Assembly (NCBI RefSeq): GCF_963676685.1
Contig: NC_092355.1
Span: 63,957,613 to 64,021,612 of the forward strand
Reading direction: 5' to 3'
Source: Mytilus edulis
Lineage: Eukaryota > Mollusca > Bivalvia > Mytilida > Mytilidae
DNA length: 64,000 bases
In this document: positions 1 through 12,739 of the stretch, one piece after another
Numbering within the stretch: the stretch's first letter is position 1
Layout of the letters: the number at the start of each line of letters is the position of its first letter
The notes under the pieces: generated by a model
Database searches by the model: none
What the model was told of the DNA's origin: nothing
What the model saw: the letters and a program-made list of their open reading frames with translations, nothing else
Made by a program: the position numbers and the translations under genes

Positions 1-659
1 TGTATAAGTACCAAAACAGTTGAAGAGCTATATGACAAACACACCTAAAGGTAATAGCAAAATGCATCTTAGGTCAACTTGGTAACTATGTGGTTAAAGC
101 TTTGCTAATAGATAAAGTCAGTCAGTTGAAGTAGTTATCATCATTGATTTTGAACTGTGGTGATACTGGTTGCTTTTTTTTATTGACAATCATATCTTTA
201 TTTTTTTATTTACCATATTTTTTTAATTACACCACTACACATAACAGTCCCGTTGACTGATGCATAAAAGATAATGATACACGTGTTTACTATCGTTTTG
301 TTTTCTGCTCATGACACGTAATATCGGGTTGTATCAATAATTTGGGAAATACAATTCACAACAATAATATTTTATAGGCAACAACATCAAAAGTAACTTT
401 ATTACAGTTTGTGTAATAGTTTTGTTCTCCTCTTTTAACACAATGTCAAATGGTAACAAGAATCAAAGCATTTTTATGATTAATGAGAAAGTGTAATGAA
501 AAAATTAACAATGGAAATATTTTGTAATTCTTTGTGCATAGCAGTGGTCATACTAAAATAAAAATAAAATATTCATCAATGAAAAAAATTAGAGGATCCT
601 AGAGAGTACGAACATTTTTTCGTTTTACGAAATGACTAATAAGCACAGGTTTGACTTAC
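1..659. other. Intron of VMO/PAN-like gene copy 1, with dispersed repeat
   Basis: No coding exon is visible. The stretch lies 3' (minus strand) of the splice donor at 654-659, so it is the first part of that gene's next intron. About 90-290 resembles 19880-20150, an intron of the second gene copy, including the shared phrase attgacaatcat and a similar order of short blocks. This supports a segmental duplication. Positions 1-90 carry a dispersed repeat (gttgaagagctatatgac and ggtcaact blocks) also seen near 9780 and 21560. Confidence 0.5.
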
Positions 660-978
660 CGCCATGTGTACTACTGGGATGTATGAGGTTTGAGCCAAAT
701 ACAGAGTCAAAACCCGTATGACAGCACCCGGACTGATCGAGTTTACATTTTTGAGTCGAGGTTATATACGTAATCTCACAACATCTGTCACCTAGTAGTG
801 CACAGAATGCTGTACATTGAGTTTTAGACATTCTGCCTATAGTTGTCAGATCAACTGAAAGAATTTTCTTGTTCTTCTCTACTATGAAATCTTCTTTTCT
901 CGAATGAAAAATTCCAACAGCAATATCCGCATTTTGAAAAAAGAAGCCATAGATCAAACCGATAACATATACTTCCAT
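660..978 (-). CDS. Secreted PAN/VMO-I-like protein copy 1, first coding exon (partial)
   Basis: The exon starts with ATG at 978 and ends at a GTAAGT donor (654-659) in phase 1. Just upstream of the ATG is a good acceptor (TTGTTTCAG then AC-ATG), so a non-coding 5' exon probably precedes it. It encodes about 106 residues: a hydrophobic N-terminus (VIGLIYGFFF) suggesting a signal peptide, then a cysteine-rich block with the order C-x3-C-x6-CC, C and CC, which looks like a PAN/apple-type module. The second copy (exon 21866-22193) aligns along the whole length and has the same donor phase. By analogy the rest of this gene encodes a VMO-I domain and lies beyond the left edge. The PAN assignment is tentative; that this is a real coding exon is much firmer, because both copies conserve frame and splice sites. 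Confidence 0.75.
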
Positions 979-980
979 GT

Positions 981-2103
981 CTGAAACAATGAAAAACTCT
1001 AAATGAATTAATAAGTTTACAAGTTTACAACCAAATATTTAACATTTTAAGTCATTTGATATCTGCTGTTCTTTTTGCGTCTTTTGTCCAATTCAATTTG
1101 CTTTTAACCACGATACCTGTCATTTCATTAAATATGTATGCAAGCAATTATTTTTATAGTACATTGCTTTCCATGCACTATACAATGCTATACATGAATG
1201 ACTTTTTATTGTAGATAAATTATGAAAGTGAGCTCTCCATAACTACACTGATGAGGTTTACAATCCCCAGGGGCATATATTATCTAATGAATACAACAAT
1301 GTAATGGTTTTCTTTTAAAACCCCCGTGTTGTTCCCAATGAGCCAGATCGTATTGACAGACAGATATTGATATGTGCAGATGAGGTTAGTCTGAAATAAA
1401 ACATTATAAAAAATGGAGTTGCATGGTTAAAAAACAGTTGATTGGTTGACTTCTGTAATACAAAAACACTTATAGTAATAAAAATATGTTTGTTGAAATA
1501 GTCATGTCAAGAATGTTTGATAATTATAATGAAAAGAAAACCATTGTTATTTTATCTTCTTCCAGACGCGGAAATGGCGTAACAAGTTGAGAACATATAA
1601 TATGTTTTAGCAGGGTTATGTTGTTGATAACTACTGCAAACTGTTGATGCCTTTTTGTGAGAGAAGCGCCGTTACAAAATATAAATGTAGGAATGATCCT
1701 TTTGAGCTTGAAACTGGGAGGTATGAACATTTGCCGCTTGAAGAGTGATGTTGTTTTAATTGTTTCAATACTGTTTAAGATGACTATCATGTCATTTTAC
1801 AATGTCCTGTTTATAATGATCTTAGGCAAGTTATTTTTACTGATGAGCATTTTAAAAATTTAACAGAATGTCAGAAAATGTATTTTTTTTTCGAATTAAG
1901 ATATTATAAGATTCTTAGTCAAACCTGTAATTTTATTCAACAAAAACGCCTAGAAGTTTTATATTGTCAATATTAATTGAAATTATGTTGCATTATTTTA
2001 CCTTCATGTTTTATATTCATCATGTACATACATGATTATCGTCTCTCATTAATCTGTACAGATTGGCTTATTCATACAAAATATATTGTGTAATTTTAAA
2101 CAT
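981..2103. other. Upstream region of gene copy 1, no gene seen
   Basis: Positions 1020-1130 resemble 22250-22340, the matching region upstream of gene copy 2 (shared gatatctg/gataactg, tttttgcgtc/ttttctgac and cttttaa blocks), so the duplication included the 5' flank. No coding exon, RNA gene or clear promoter motif is visible. Small ORFs at 1524-1863 on both strands have no recognisable content. Confidence 0.4.
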
Positions 2104-2106
2104 CAG

Positions 2107-2131
2107 GGGCCGGTTGTTCAACTTGTCGTTA
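2107..2131 (+). repeat. Left terminal inverted repeat of Harbinger element
   Basis: GGGCCGGTTGTTCAACTTG followed by TCGTTA is the inverse of 8257-8281 with one mismatch. A second, diverged copy of the GTTGTTCA block lies inside at about 2209-2216, and CGTTAA motifs recur from 2140 to 2250. Confidence 0.9.
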
Positions 2132-2322
2132 GCACTGACGCTCCGTTAAATTTGGCTAATGTATCGTTAAAATTTAACGTCTCGTTAAATTTAACGTCTC
2201 GTTAATCATGTTGTTCATCTCATAGTTAGTTTTAACGCTCCGTTATAATGTTTTTAACTTGAGTGAAATTTAACGATGGTAGGTAGCAGCGTTAAACCAT
2301 TTAACCAAGGTATAATTAGAAA

Positions 2323-4488
2323 ATGGCTGCTTTGTTAATGCCACCACTAAGACCTAGAAAGGACAGAGTTTTTAGAGGAACCTTTTCACATTTAACAAAT
2401 TTAAATGACGATGAACTTAGAAGGAGGTATAGATTTGGCAAGGACCCGATTGCTTACCTTTGCAATTTTCTACAAGACAGACTCAGAAGTTCAACTAATA
2501 AAGCAACAGCACTGACCGTTGAACAGCAAGTATGTATTGCACTGCGTTTCTACGCATCCGGCTCATTCTTGCAAGTTATCGGAGATACATTGGGGTATGA
2601 CAAAGGAACAGTTTCTCGTGTTGTAAGTGATGTGACAGATGCATTGATTGACATTAAGGACGATTTTGTGAGTTTGGCCTACAGATGTGAATCCGATCAA
2701 CAGGATAAAATGTGGGTTTTACAGGCAAAGTAACTTTCCGAATGTTTTGGGGTGCATTGACTGCACACATATGAGAATACAGGCACCAACAGATGATGAA
2801 CCATCCTATGTAAACAGAAAGGGGTACCACAGCATAAATGTGCAAGCTGTCTGTGATTTTGAAGGCATTTTAATCTGTATTTTGCTATTCCCGTCGTTGT
2901 TGATCTTTAAAAATGGTTCTCTTCCTTTAAAATTTCCTTGACACTATCAATAGAGACAACTGGGTCCTTCTGTTTCGACCGAAATTTCGGAGGTTCTATT
3001 AATTTTAGTCCGGTCTTTATAACAGTTGAAAAAGATTAAAGGTTTCCATTTTATTCATCTGTCAACACAGAAAGGTAAAAACATAAACTACTCTACAATA
3101 TGTGTGACGTTTGTCACTGTGCAACATTGTATTTTTGCTTTATACGACAAAGAACTTCAAATCACGGTACAAAGCGGCATAACTCTAGTTAAATAAATAT
3201 GACTTTTCTATGATACCGTGTGATTTGCATTTATTTCTTTTACTCTTTGTGATTTCAAATTCTCCTTTTTAAACATATAGTAATAGCTATCTATGTGTGT
3301 TTATATCCGAATTTTCTTGTTTTAAAAAATGTCAGTAATGAAGTTTGTTGAGGAATAACTGTGTAGTACTTTGTATGACTTTCTTTTATTAGCAGGTGCG
3401 TTAATGTACGTACTTGCATAATTAAAGAATCTGCTATTTTTTTAAATTGTCTTTTTTTTTTTTTTTAAACACTGAATTTATATTTACAGGCAGATTTACG
3501 AATATATTTGCAAACTGGCCAGGCTCCACTCACGACTCCCACATCTTCAACACATCAACTTTGTCTAATTACCTCCAGACAAATCACAGGGGATTGATAG
3601 ATGGTGTTATTCTTGGGGACAGTGGATACGCTTGTCGCCCTTACCTGCTTACTCCATATGCCAATCCAACAGAGAGACACCAGCAAAGGTTCAACAGATG
3701 CCATGCCAGTACTAGATCCGTTATAGAGAGGACTTTTGGTATTTTGAAAAGACGGTTTCATGTTCTCCATTCTGAGGTATATTTATATTAAATACAGATT
3801 TGACATTGCAATTCATACATAAATAAATAACAAAATCCATGAAATGGTCACACCAAAATGGCTGAGAGATGTTTGTTAAACGTCTGTGAGATTGCAACCC
3901 GAATATATAAATTTGGAGAAAAAACCCGCCTTGATCAACAAAAGGCTGCCCTTAAGGATCTTTTTCAAGTGTTGTAAATTTGTCTTCAATTTAGAATTTT
4001 GAATATGCATTTGGTATCACCGCCATCAATTTTCTAGAAGAGTTATCTAAGTGCAAAAAATTATCTATAATTTCAAAACATTGAATGAAGGTATTTTAAA
4101 TGACTATTGCATATTATCTATATATCAAGACATATAAAATATGATATATATTTATGCATGCATGACACTTTTTCATTTACTATGAATTGCTCTACATAAC
4201 TTGAAACTTAAATGAGCATATACTTTTTTCATATTTAAGGTAAGAATGAAACCAGAAAAAGTCTGTAGAATTTTTGGTGCCTGTGCAGTGTTGCATAACA
4301 TTGGCTTGTCCAGAAATGAAGCGTTAGTAAATGACGACGGTGCTGGTGTTAGACTTGATCAGCCCGTGCAAGTTTCTTTCTGGGAATACAGGATGGAAGA
4401 AACACGAGAGAAAACGTTGCCAGAGTATTTTTTAACCACTAAAATACATATTGTTAACACTTTAATATGCTTTCTTACTTTTTCATAG
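2323..4488 (+). pseudogene. HARBI1-like DDE transposase (frameshifted)
   Basis: Transposase/nuclease of the PIF/Harbinger family (DDE_Tnp_4 fold), which cuts and joins the transposon ends. Exon 1 starts at ATG 2323 and contains an N-terminal helical region (SGSFLQVIGDTLGYDKGTVS). The three catalytic acids are visible in order: D in GCIDCTH (about 2755), D in GDSGY (about 3620) and E in [13 protein letters not shown] (about 3730). Likely exons are 2323-2864, 3490-3776 and 4240-4488; the joins 2864/3490 and 3776/4240 keep frame. Two defects are seen. One extra base near 2675 shifts the frame just before the first catalytic block. The first intron starts with GC (2865) instead of GT. The C-terminal end after CAVLHNI is uncertain, and an exon may be missing. 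Confidence 0.85.
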
Positions 4489-5239
4489 ACACATGATCAT
4501 AACTAATTGAAGACCAGTTTTAATACACTATGGTCTTAATGGAAACACTGTTTTATTTTGTTGATGTTCAAAATAAGGAGACATGGGGTGCCTGCCAGTA
4601 AAACAACTATTCACCAAAGTACAAAATACTTTGATTTAAGCAACTTCTGGTTACCATATACATGTATATGGCCATACACAACGACGGTTTATTATCTCCG
4701 TGATTCGATATTGAAATGATTTAATAAGATTAAAACTTTATTCGATAAGTGTATAATTTTTATAGTAAAAGATTCAATTATTGCTCATGAAGTAAAACAA
4801 TTCACACTAGTGACACAGGAAGACTTTCGATGCTTTTCATGAATCAGATCAATTACAGTTTCTATTATTTTTTGTCAGAACTATTTGGTTCCCATTTTAC
4901 ACTTCACATCATTTACAAACGTATTCGATATTAACATGATAGACATTGACATAATCCACATCCACAACCATTACAAACTACTCTAAGAAAAGAAATTGGC
5001 AACCGTTTTCCCTACCAAGTTCAACATGATATAAAAACAGGTGCATGATTCTGTTCTGTGTTGTTCAATAATTTCTGGAAGTTTTATTGATAACTGTTAC
5101 ATGTAGATCATTGAGGTTAATAGTTAAGACCTCCTTTAATTCAATCAAATATATAATTATGTGAAATATATAATCATTTTTTCTTTTAAAAATAAAATTA
5201 TATCAATATAACATGAGAACATAACAAATTAAGTTAATA

Positions 5240-8040
5240 TTAGTTAGTAGAACCAAGTTCCTCAAGACACTGAGATAACGACATTGGCTTGATTCTTTTT
5301 AGCAGTTCGATCTGTAAGTCAAGCTTTTTCATTTCCTTTTTCTGCTTTTCAATCTCACCTAAAATACACAACCTGTTCAACAAAACAGAAATGTTATTGA
5401 TATGAATTTATCAACAATTGTACATGACTAATTTGTAAAAAAATATTACAAGCTCCTGTACAGCTGAATGAATACAATGCATTTCAAGAAAATTGATCAG
5501 TATAGAAAAATGATATAAATAGATGTAGGATATAGCAACCCAATGAAAATAAATTTCGAAACTTCATTAAGAGAAAAGGGTCAAATACTTCAACAATATG
5601 TAAAGGAAGGTCGTATTTTGCAATAAAGGTAATCATTGGTAATGGACTTTTTGAATGTTTGCTTGGACGCCATTAAAGAGAACATTACTTTGTCTGTGTC
5701 GGTTAAAAAGAGTTACAAAAAGGATACTCAGCATTCATGTGTCAACAACAACATCTGACTAATTTGAAAGTTCTCACATGTCATAAATGATCTGCTGACC
5801 AAATCTGAATTTGTTCGGTTTATTAGGAGGAGCGGACAAACAGGGTGAATGTAAGTTTTCAATCCCAGTGTAACACTCTGTGGGAGTGCACTAAATTGTA
5901 TATGTATAGACAGTATATAAATCGGAAAATTGTCCTGAATATGCATGAAACATTTGTTCCTGGATGTTAAGGAAAACATAATTTAACAATCAATTTTTAA
6001 TATTACTACCAGTACATATATTAAAAAAAGAGCTGTACATGTATTGCCAACAAAGTATGGGGGACACATTATACTACCGGACAGAGTTAACTGTTATAAA
6101 TTCACCTGAAGCTCATGAACATCTCCTGCTGTTGCTTTTCTCTTCTTTGTGGCTGTAGCAGCTGTAGGGACAGCATTGGAATCATTGTTGAGCACAGGTC
6201 TAGTTGGGTTTACCATAATTGGTACTCCCCGGTTACCAATAAACCCTGAAAGAACTGATGGTGACTGAGGTGAAGGAGGTGTTGGAGGTTGCAGTGAGGA
6301 GGCAGGTTGACATTCAAGAGCTGACTCAAATAAATCATGGGACCCTGTAAAAGCCATTTCAGAATCTTCTGACAATCTAGCCTCAGTTGCACCAGCTAAA
6401 ACAAAGACAAAATAGCTCTTAAATGCAATGTCGTAAGCCAATTAATACGCAAAAGTTTTAGTTTCAAAAATTCGATTGGGTTTAAACATTTTTAAATTTA
6501 GATCACAGATACGTTATTGAGTAGATCCCCATTTTTTTTAGGTGTCGGAAATGTTCTTTCATATTTTCATTTTTTTAAACTTCTTTTTTTTTATTTATTA
6601 TATATATTTGATATTTTATCAATTGGTTTGAACAATAGTTATAAGAAGGGACAACACATTTAAAGTGGAATGTAGTTGAGATATTATCACGCCATGTCAC
6701 AGGTTGTATATACATGCTGCAATTTTTTTCGTTAAAACTTTTTATAACCCTCATAATACATAGAGGTAAACATTCATGTTGATTCCCTTAAAGACATCTT
6801 GTAAGAAAGTGTTAATTAGGACAAAGTTAGTATGGTGTTCTTTTTGAAAGTTTAAAATTCTAGCAAGACAGGATATACACTCCTTAGCTGATCTACGGGC
6901 AACACCGCAGTGGCGGATCCAGGGGGTGGTCCCACAGCGCACCGGACCACCCGCATGACAAACCTCAATTTTTTTTTAACGTGTCTATTTTTTCAATAAC
7001 TAGCTAATTAACAAATTAACACTTAAGATTAATCCTTTCATCGCACTAATTGGTTATGGATTACCTGGATACCTGGAGGTGTCACAATGATAGAATACGG
7101 AACAATGCGTTTCACCTGTATACATGTAATTAAATTGTCAGAACAGCTCGTTAATATGAAGAAGTTGACTTCTTATTTTAAAAGATAAATACAAATTACT
7201 TTTGTATTTTTAAGTGAAATTTCCATATATGATTGCATTGTCCAACTAACGGAGTCTCGGTTTTCAATTTCATTTATGTACACTTTGAAAAAACAATCAT
7301 TATGAATGAATTAAATTAAATTTGTGCATCTATCTCTTAGACCCCCCTTTTTTCCCCTTTTCTCCTTCCTTTTCCTTCCTAAAAACTTTAAATGTCATGG
7401 GCGTAGCTACGTTTACGTCAAAACACCCGGGCGTACACTTGAATTTTGAAAATAAAACAAATAATCGACATAGAATAAGAAAAACTGGTCTCAAAAGTAC
7501 ATCAGCCTTGTGCTTCTTTTTTCAATGGATTGTAATTTTGAATAAAAAGGGACTAAATTTAATCAAATAGATCATTTAACATATTTGTTCGAATCTTTTG
7601 TAAAAGTCTGAATCTACTATGAATTCTACGTACTTTTCTTACATTTAAAGCAATTCACTATCTGCTCAGGTTCGATATGTTGTTTGTATTCGAGCCTGTA
7701 ATTTATGTCCAAAAAGCGAGACAAAGCGGTGTCAATATTTTAATTAGGTTCCGAATGTGGATATAGTCTTTTGAATGACTCTCCGTGAAATTTTACGAAA
7801 GTTGGACAGAAACTGTTTATGATCAAAAGAGTATTCAGAGCAATATAATAATGCAATTATCTTTAATTTTCCTGCATTTTAAGGACAAAATGTATTTTTG
7901 ACAGAAATGACAGCATAATTCTTTTCCACTTCATCTTGGAGTACATTGATTTCCGCTTCCGAGAAATTCGGCTTTCTTTCCTTTGTTTTTTTTTTTACAC
8001 TAGACTGGGTACATGCATTATCAGAAGGTAAGTCGGCCAT
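5240..8040 (-). pseudogene. Harbinger Myb/SANT-like DNA-binding protein, decayed
   Basis: This is the second gene of the Harbinger element; in this superfamily it brings the transposase to the DNA ends and into the nucleus. ATG at 8040 opens a basic N-terminus ending in KPNFSEAEINVL, the start of the Myb/SANT-like domain, but the frame stops at 7879 with no clear donor. A middle exon (6395-6106) has good acceptor and donor sites and encodes a Pro/Ser/Thr-rich linker ending in a basic stretch (KKRKA), probably a nuclear signal. A last exon (about 5362-5240) encodes a Lys/Glu/Leu coiled coil and a stop at 5242-5240. I could not find an in-frame join from the middle to the last exon, nor the rest of the Myb domain, so I call it broken. 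An inserted repeat around 6905-6960 may have disrupted it. Confidence 0.65.
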
Positions 8041-8256
8041 ATTTGTTTATGGAGGAAGTTCAGAAAATCTGAATTATGGGTAACTAAAATAGCCTCTAAA
8101 CCATAGTTTTAACGACAGGTTAAGATATGTTAACGGTCACGTTAGCTAACGCTACCGTTAAATCAACTTGAACAACAGCTTTTTTTCCTTCCGTTAAGTT
8201 ATAACGCCACGTTAAACTTTTTTAACGAAACGTTAAGGCTAACGCTACCGTTAAGT

Positions 8257-8281
8257 TAACGACAAGTTGAACAACCAGCCC
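8257..8281 (-). repeat. Right terminal inverted repeat of Harbinger element
   Basis: This is the inverse of 2107-2131 with one mismatch. It is preceded by many CGTTAA-like motifs (8105-8260) and by an internal diverged copy of the repeat at about 8162-8180. The CAG at 8282-8284 matches the left flank. Confidence 0.9.
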
Positions 8282-9369
8282 CAGGTGAGACGTAAATAAC
8301 ATAATGAACTGAATTGAATTGTCTTTCACTTCAGTGAAAAACTACTTTCTTGTTTTTTGTAAACAATTTGCATTCTTTATCGCATTACGTCCTTTGAAAA
8401 TATTTCCGTTGGAAAACACTTATTGTAAGAAAGTGCTTAAAATATCAAAAAAGGACAATACGTCCAAATGAGTAAAGGTGAACAAAATACATATAGTTCT
8501 CGTACCTGAGGGAGATATGACGATTTGTTCTCCCAAGAATATTTATATTTCACGAGAGCTCTGCCCGAGGGAAATATGATTTTTCGAGAGTGAAAGAATC
8601 TTCATATCTCCCGAGGCCAAGTAAAATGAATGTTTTATTCCACTGCCTAAGCTTTGTGCGTAACGTCGTATGATTTAGTCCTGACATGTTAGAGGGGAAT
8701 ATGATCATCAGAAGTGAATCTGAAATTTTGGTCGACGTCACGTGTGAAGGTATCATCCAGTCAAATGTTGATTTCACTATCAAAATCAACATACCGTAGC
8801 ATAATATAAAATAACTCTCAAATCCTGAAGAAAGAAAATAACGCTGAGTTTGAATAGAAGATGTAAATCACAGGTGTATTTTTAAGGTCAGGGATACCAG
8901 CAAATATTAGTTTAATAATTGTATACAAGTGTTGAAATGGATCTGTTTTGAAGATTGTTTTAGTCGATTTTTAAGTTGATATAAAAATATCCCTCTTTTT
9001 TTTAAATTTTGAACAAAAAACATATCAAACAAAAAACATATTGTAGGATGATTTTTAAATTTCTGAAAAAAACCCAAGATTCAGACATCTTATCATGTTA
9101 AGGAATTCACTAAAGCATAAGTATAAAACAATGATTACTCCTGTTCTTTATTTTTTACAATTTTATGGTTTTTTAATTGAACTATAAAAATCTTATTTCT
9201 TTTTTTTTTTTACTATTTTTTGGGCTTATACTATTACTTTAAAAATGCTGTTCCTAATGAAATGAAATGAAGAATTAAATCAATCACATCCTTAACCTTA
9301 ACAGAATCATTCCAAAATCTACTTTAAGTATATGTAGTATAAGTAATACATGTATATTCGCGTTTTTTT

Positions 9370-9625
9370 TCTTAAAATGTCCTGTAACAAGTCTTGAAAA
9401 TGGCCATTGTAGTATTATAGTTCGTTTCTGTGTGCGTAACATTTTAATGTTGTGTTTCTGTTGTGTCGTAGATCTCTTATATTTGAAGCGTTTCCCTTAG
9501 TTTTAGTTTGTAACCCGATTTTTTTTTCTCAATCGATTTATGAATTTCGACCAGCGGTATACTACTGTTGACTTTATTCTTGACCATTTCAGTGATGATT
9601 CTGATATTTAAGCTATCACAGAGAA
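9370..9625 (+). repeat. Dispersed repeat (Penelope 3'-UTR type)
   Basis: It matches 37655-37990 downstream of the intact Penelope ORF: tgtcctgta, aatggccattgt, gttcgtttctgtgtg, gcgtttccct, ttttagtttgt and agcggtatactactgttg occur in the same order. It is therefore a detached 3' end of that element family. Confidence 0.7.
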
Positions 9626-10249
9626 CTTTTATAATAATGCTGTAACATATTTAAACCTATACAATATCTAACAACTGAAAACAACTCGTTTTAAATGTTC
9701 ACGCGTTTGATCCGCTTTTCTGAATTAACCTACATATGGAGCGCTCAAAGCCGAATATTTGAAAGTTAAGGATGCATAAAACCGATTCAGTTGAAGAGCT
9801 TTATATCTGAAAAAAACCTACAAAATCCCTGAATATTCATATGACTACCTGGTAAATAAAATTGTCATCCTTTATTACACAGTAACCGCAATTTATCGAG
9901 CTCCATAATATCATGAAGTTGAGTAAAAGTCTATGGAAAATTAAAGTTATCTCTCTTTAAGTTAATGCTGCATTTGCGATTGGAGATAACTATGTTTTAA
10001 AATGATTAAAACCCCCCCCCCCCCAAAAAAAAACCAGGAAAACAAATGAATTGTATTTACTTTGTGTCGTTCTCCTTAAATACATTTTCTTCAAAGATTA
10101 AACATTGATTTAAATAGTCTAAATAGTTTCAGGTAGTTACTTGATGGCAAAATTTGACACAAGATCTGTGAAATGAGAAAAAAAGATATTTCAGGATTGC
10201 AATTAAGAAAAATATCAACAAAACACCATATAACTCATCAATTGATAAC

Positions 10250-10690
10250 TATCTATCACCGTAAGGCCTTCAACAATGAATAAGATCCATCCATAAGTGC
10301 ATCGTCAACTGTAAAAGGCCCCGAAAGAACAAATTTAAAACAATTCATCGAGAACACTGGCGGTCTTATGTACATTTGTACAAAATAAGGAACGAACAGC
10401 AACGAACGACAACCACTAAATTACTGCTTCCCGACTTGGAACAGATACGTGGCAGGGTAAAATAAGATCAAAGGCGTAATATCCTCCTCCATCCTGGAAC
10501 AGTGATGTAACAGTACAAAATATGAACTAACTATAGAAATTAGTTGAAAAAGGCTTTATGTAGCCGACCATACGAAATGGATTTTTGTCATTGTTGACGG
10601 CCTAATGGTTCATTATAATTGCTTAAATTCACATCATTTTAACTTTGGTGGATAATTGTCTCATGGTCATTCATACCACATCTCTTTTTT
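10250..10690 (-). repeat. Dispersed repeat, family also at 30960-31420 and 52560-53000
   Basis: Blocks such as cgacaaccacta, aggccttcaacaatga, gttgaaaaagg and cataccacatc are shared in the same order with 52560-53000. In reverse orientation they match 30960-31420 (attgttgaaggccgt, ttggcaatcat). No ORF is present. I do not know the family name. Confidence 0.65.
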
Positions 10691-12009
10691 TTTTAAATCT
10701 ACTAATCAGATGAATGAAAATATAAATGATCCTAAGCAATATTCAATAACATAAGTACTATACTAACTGTTTAAATAAATGTACCAATTATCAAGCGAGG
10801 TGTTTTGTCTATCGAAAAAAAAGTCATTAGGATCTAACTAAATTGACATTGTTTAATTGCAAGACATATCTTATTATAAACATTTTTAAATATATTATAC
10901 AATTATTTGATAAATTGTCATTTAGTTGTAATGAAATCGATACATGGAAATTCAACATATAGAACAAATTGACGTATGCGGGCTTCTGACGTGTTAGCTG
11001 AAAACACATTATAATCTGCAGAGATATGTTAAGTACTTAAACAAGTACACAAATTTAGAAGCAGAGGCTCAATCGGTACGTTGATCCCTTGAATTGCACT
11101 TTTCACTTTAATATATATAATCATTTGTGATAAAAGTTCAAAAATAAATCAGTAATTTTGAAACCAAACAACCTAAAAGTATACACAGGCGTTATTGATA
11201 AATGGTTTTCAGCTTTTTATAAAAATAATACATTTTTAATTGTGTTTTCTTTATCTTTTATCGTTAATAGACTTCTGGAGTAAAACAAAGTAATCATGTC
11301 GTATTAACTTTCCTTGTAATTCGATAATTCATTGAACAAAGAAAACAAAAAAATTATTAGAATAACTTGAGTAAAAAATTAATGCTATAATTTTTTTAAA
11401 CTTGGGCAGAAATATATATTTTCTCAAACCGACATTTTTTTACACATGATTATAGATTTGTTTATATGAAATTAGGTATTATTTGAAACTTAATTGCTTC
11501 GAACTACTCCTAACTCTATGTATCCTTTATAATAATAATCTCATTGAAGATGGGGTTATATGTTATTTAACTAGACTTTAATTACAAATAAACATAACAG
11601 AAGTCATTCTCCTAAGTAAGAAGTAACAAATATTTTAGATTTGCGTTATTCGTTATGAAATTCCAACTGTCAGACATTCAATAAATTCTTATAAACTTGA
11701 AATAAATTTAATTGTAAATTTACTTTAATGTGAATTAATTTTCAGATCTTAGGAAATCAGTAATTTCTGACAAACTTTAAGTAGAATTTGCCTTAAATTT
11801 CAAGTTTATTTTTCTTAACCTAATTAGAAAGGAATTTATTGAAATTAATAGATAAACTGATCAATTGATAAACGTATGTATTAATGCAGTGATATGATAT
11901 ATGAAAAAAGTTTCTGAAATAATCAATTCTATGTTAGATATTTGTTCCTACATTATAGGTTGTACTTTGTAAATATAGCTGTTTCACACGCCACGCCTCT
12001 TTTTGTGGG

Positions 12010-12170
12010 ATGCATACTATTCATATATTTGTTTATTTGCTAACGTACTATTTCACAGATATGATCTCTATTATTTGTCTTTTCTTTTTTAGCCATGGCG
12101 TTGCCAGTTTGTTTTTCGATTTATGAGTTTGACTGTCCCTCTGGTATCTTTCGTCCCTCTTGTATCTCAT
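12010..12170 (+). repeat. Dispersed repeat, end of Penelope-derived family
   Basis: The end motif agccatggcgtt, gagtttgactgtccctct, ggtatctttcgtccctct is shared with 14430-14500, 29215-29290 and 46245-46315. The last lies 3' of a recognisable Penelope ORF end, which ties the family to that element. Confidence 0.7.
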
Positions 12171-12739
12171 AATATATACATCGAATGTGCGCTTGTTACT
12201 CTATCTCGTTTTATGCTTTTATGGGTACTGTTTTCTTTTGTATTTGTTGCCAATACATTTTCAGTTTGTTTTCAAATTATGAGTTCAAATACCACGTTGG
12301 TATCATATTTCTTCATGTCGCTAACGTTATGTATTTTCAATTATTGTTAGTGTACGAAATGTCTAAACATTTCGATGACCACTTGTCAACATATCTATTC
12401 ATTTCAACACAATATCATTAGTTTGTTTTTAAACAGAAAAAAAACCCAAACATTTTGCACTATAAAAGTGTTTCTGATATTTCTACTCTTATTCAAATAC
12501 TTCTGATATTTTTATAGACACAAACGGGAATGTTTAAATTATGTCGATGGGAAGAAAAAAAGGCACGATATAAAAAGCCATGTAATGGCCCATATATGTC
12601 AATAATAAACACACCTACAATCGTTATATTAAGATATGAACACATCCTAGTCTTGAAAAGTGGGTATTTTATATATATAACATATCAAAGAAAGGCCGAA
12701 GATACCAAAGGGTCATTTATTCTTGTAAGTAAATAATAC

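Larger units (their letters stand above)
2107..8281. mobile_element. PIF/Harbinger DNA transposon
   Basis: The element is bounded by about 25-bp terminal inverted repeats that differ at one base (GGGCCGGTTGTTCAACTTG at the left; GGGCTGGTTGTTCAACTTG when the right end is read inward). It is flanked by the 3-bp direct repeat CAG (2104-2106 and 8282-8284). It carries the two genes typical of the superfamily: a DDE transposase of HARBI1 type on the plus strand (2323-4488) and a Myb-like DNA-binding protein on the minus strand (8040-5240), arranged convergently. Both ends are studded with CGTTAA-type subterminal motifs. The genes carry a frameshift and a damaged donor, so this copy is probably no longer autonomous. 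Three-base duplications are usual for the superfamily; CAG rather than TWA is less common as far as I know. Confidence 0.88.

Noticed and set aside
1240-1275. CACTGATGAGG as a hammerhead core
   Set aside because: No stem II, GAAA box or helix I partner follows.
12123-12421. Hydrophobic 75-78 residue ORFs
   Set aside because: They begin in the dispersed Penelope-tail repeat; the hydrophobic residues reflect T-rich sequence.
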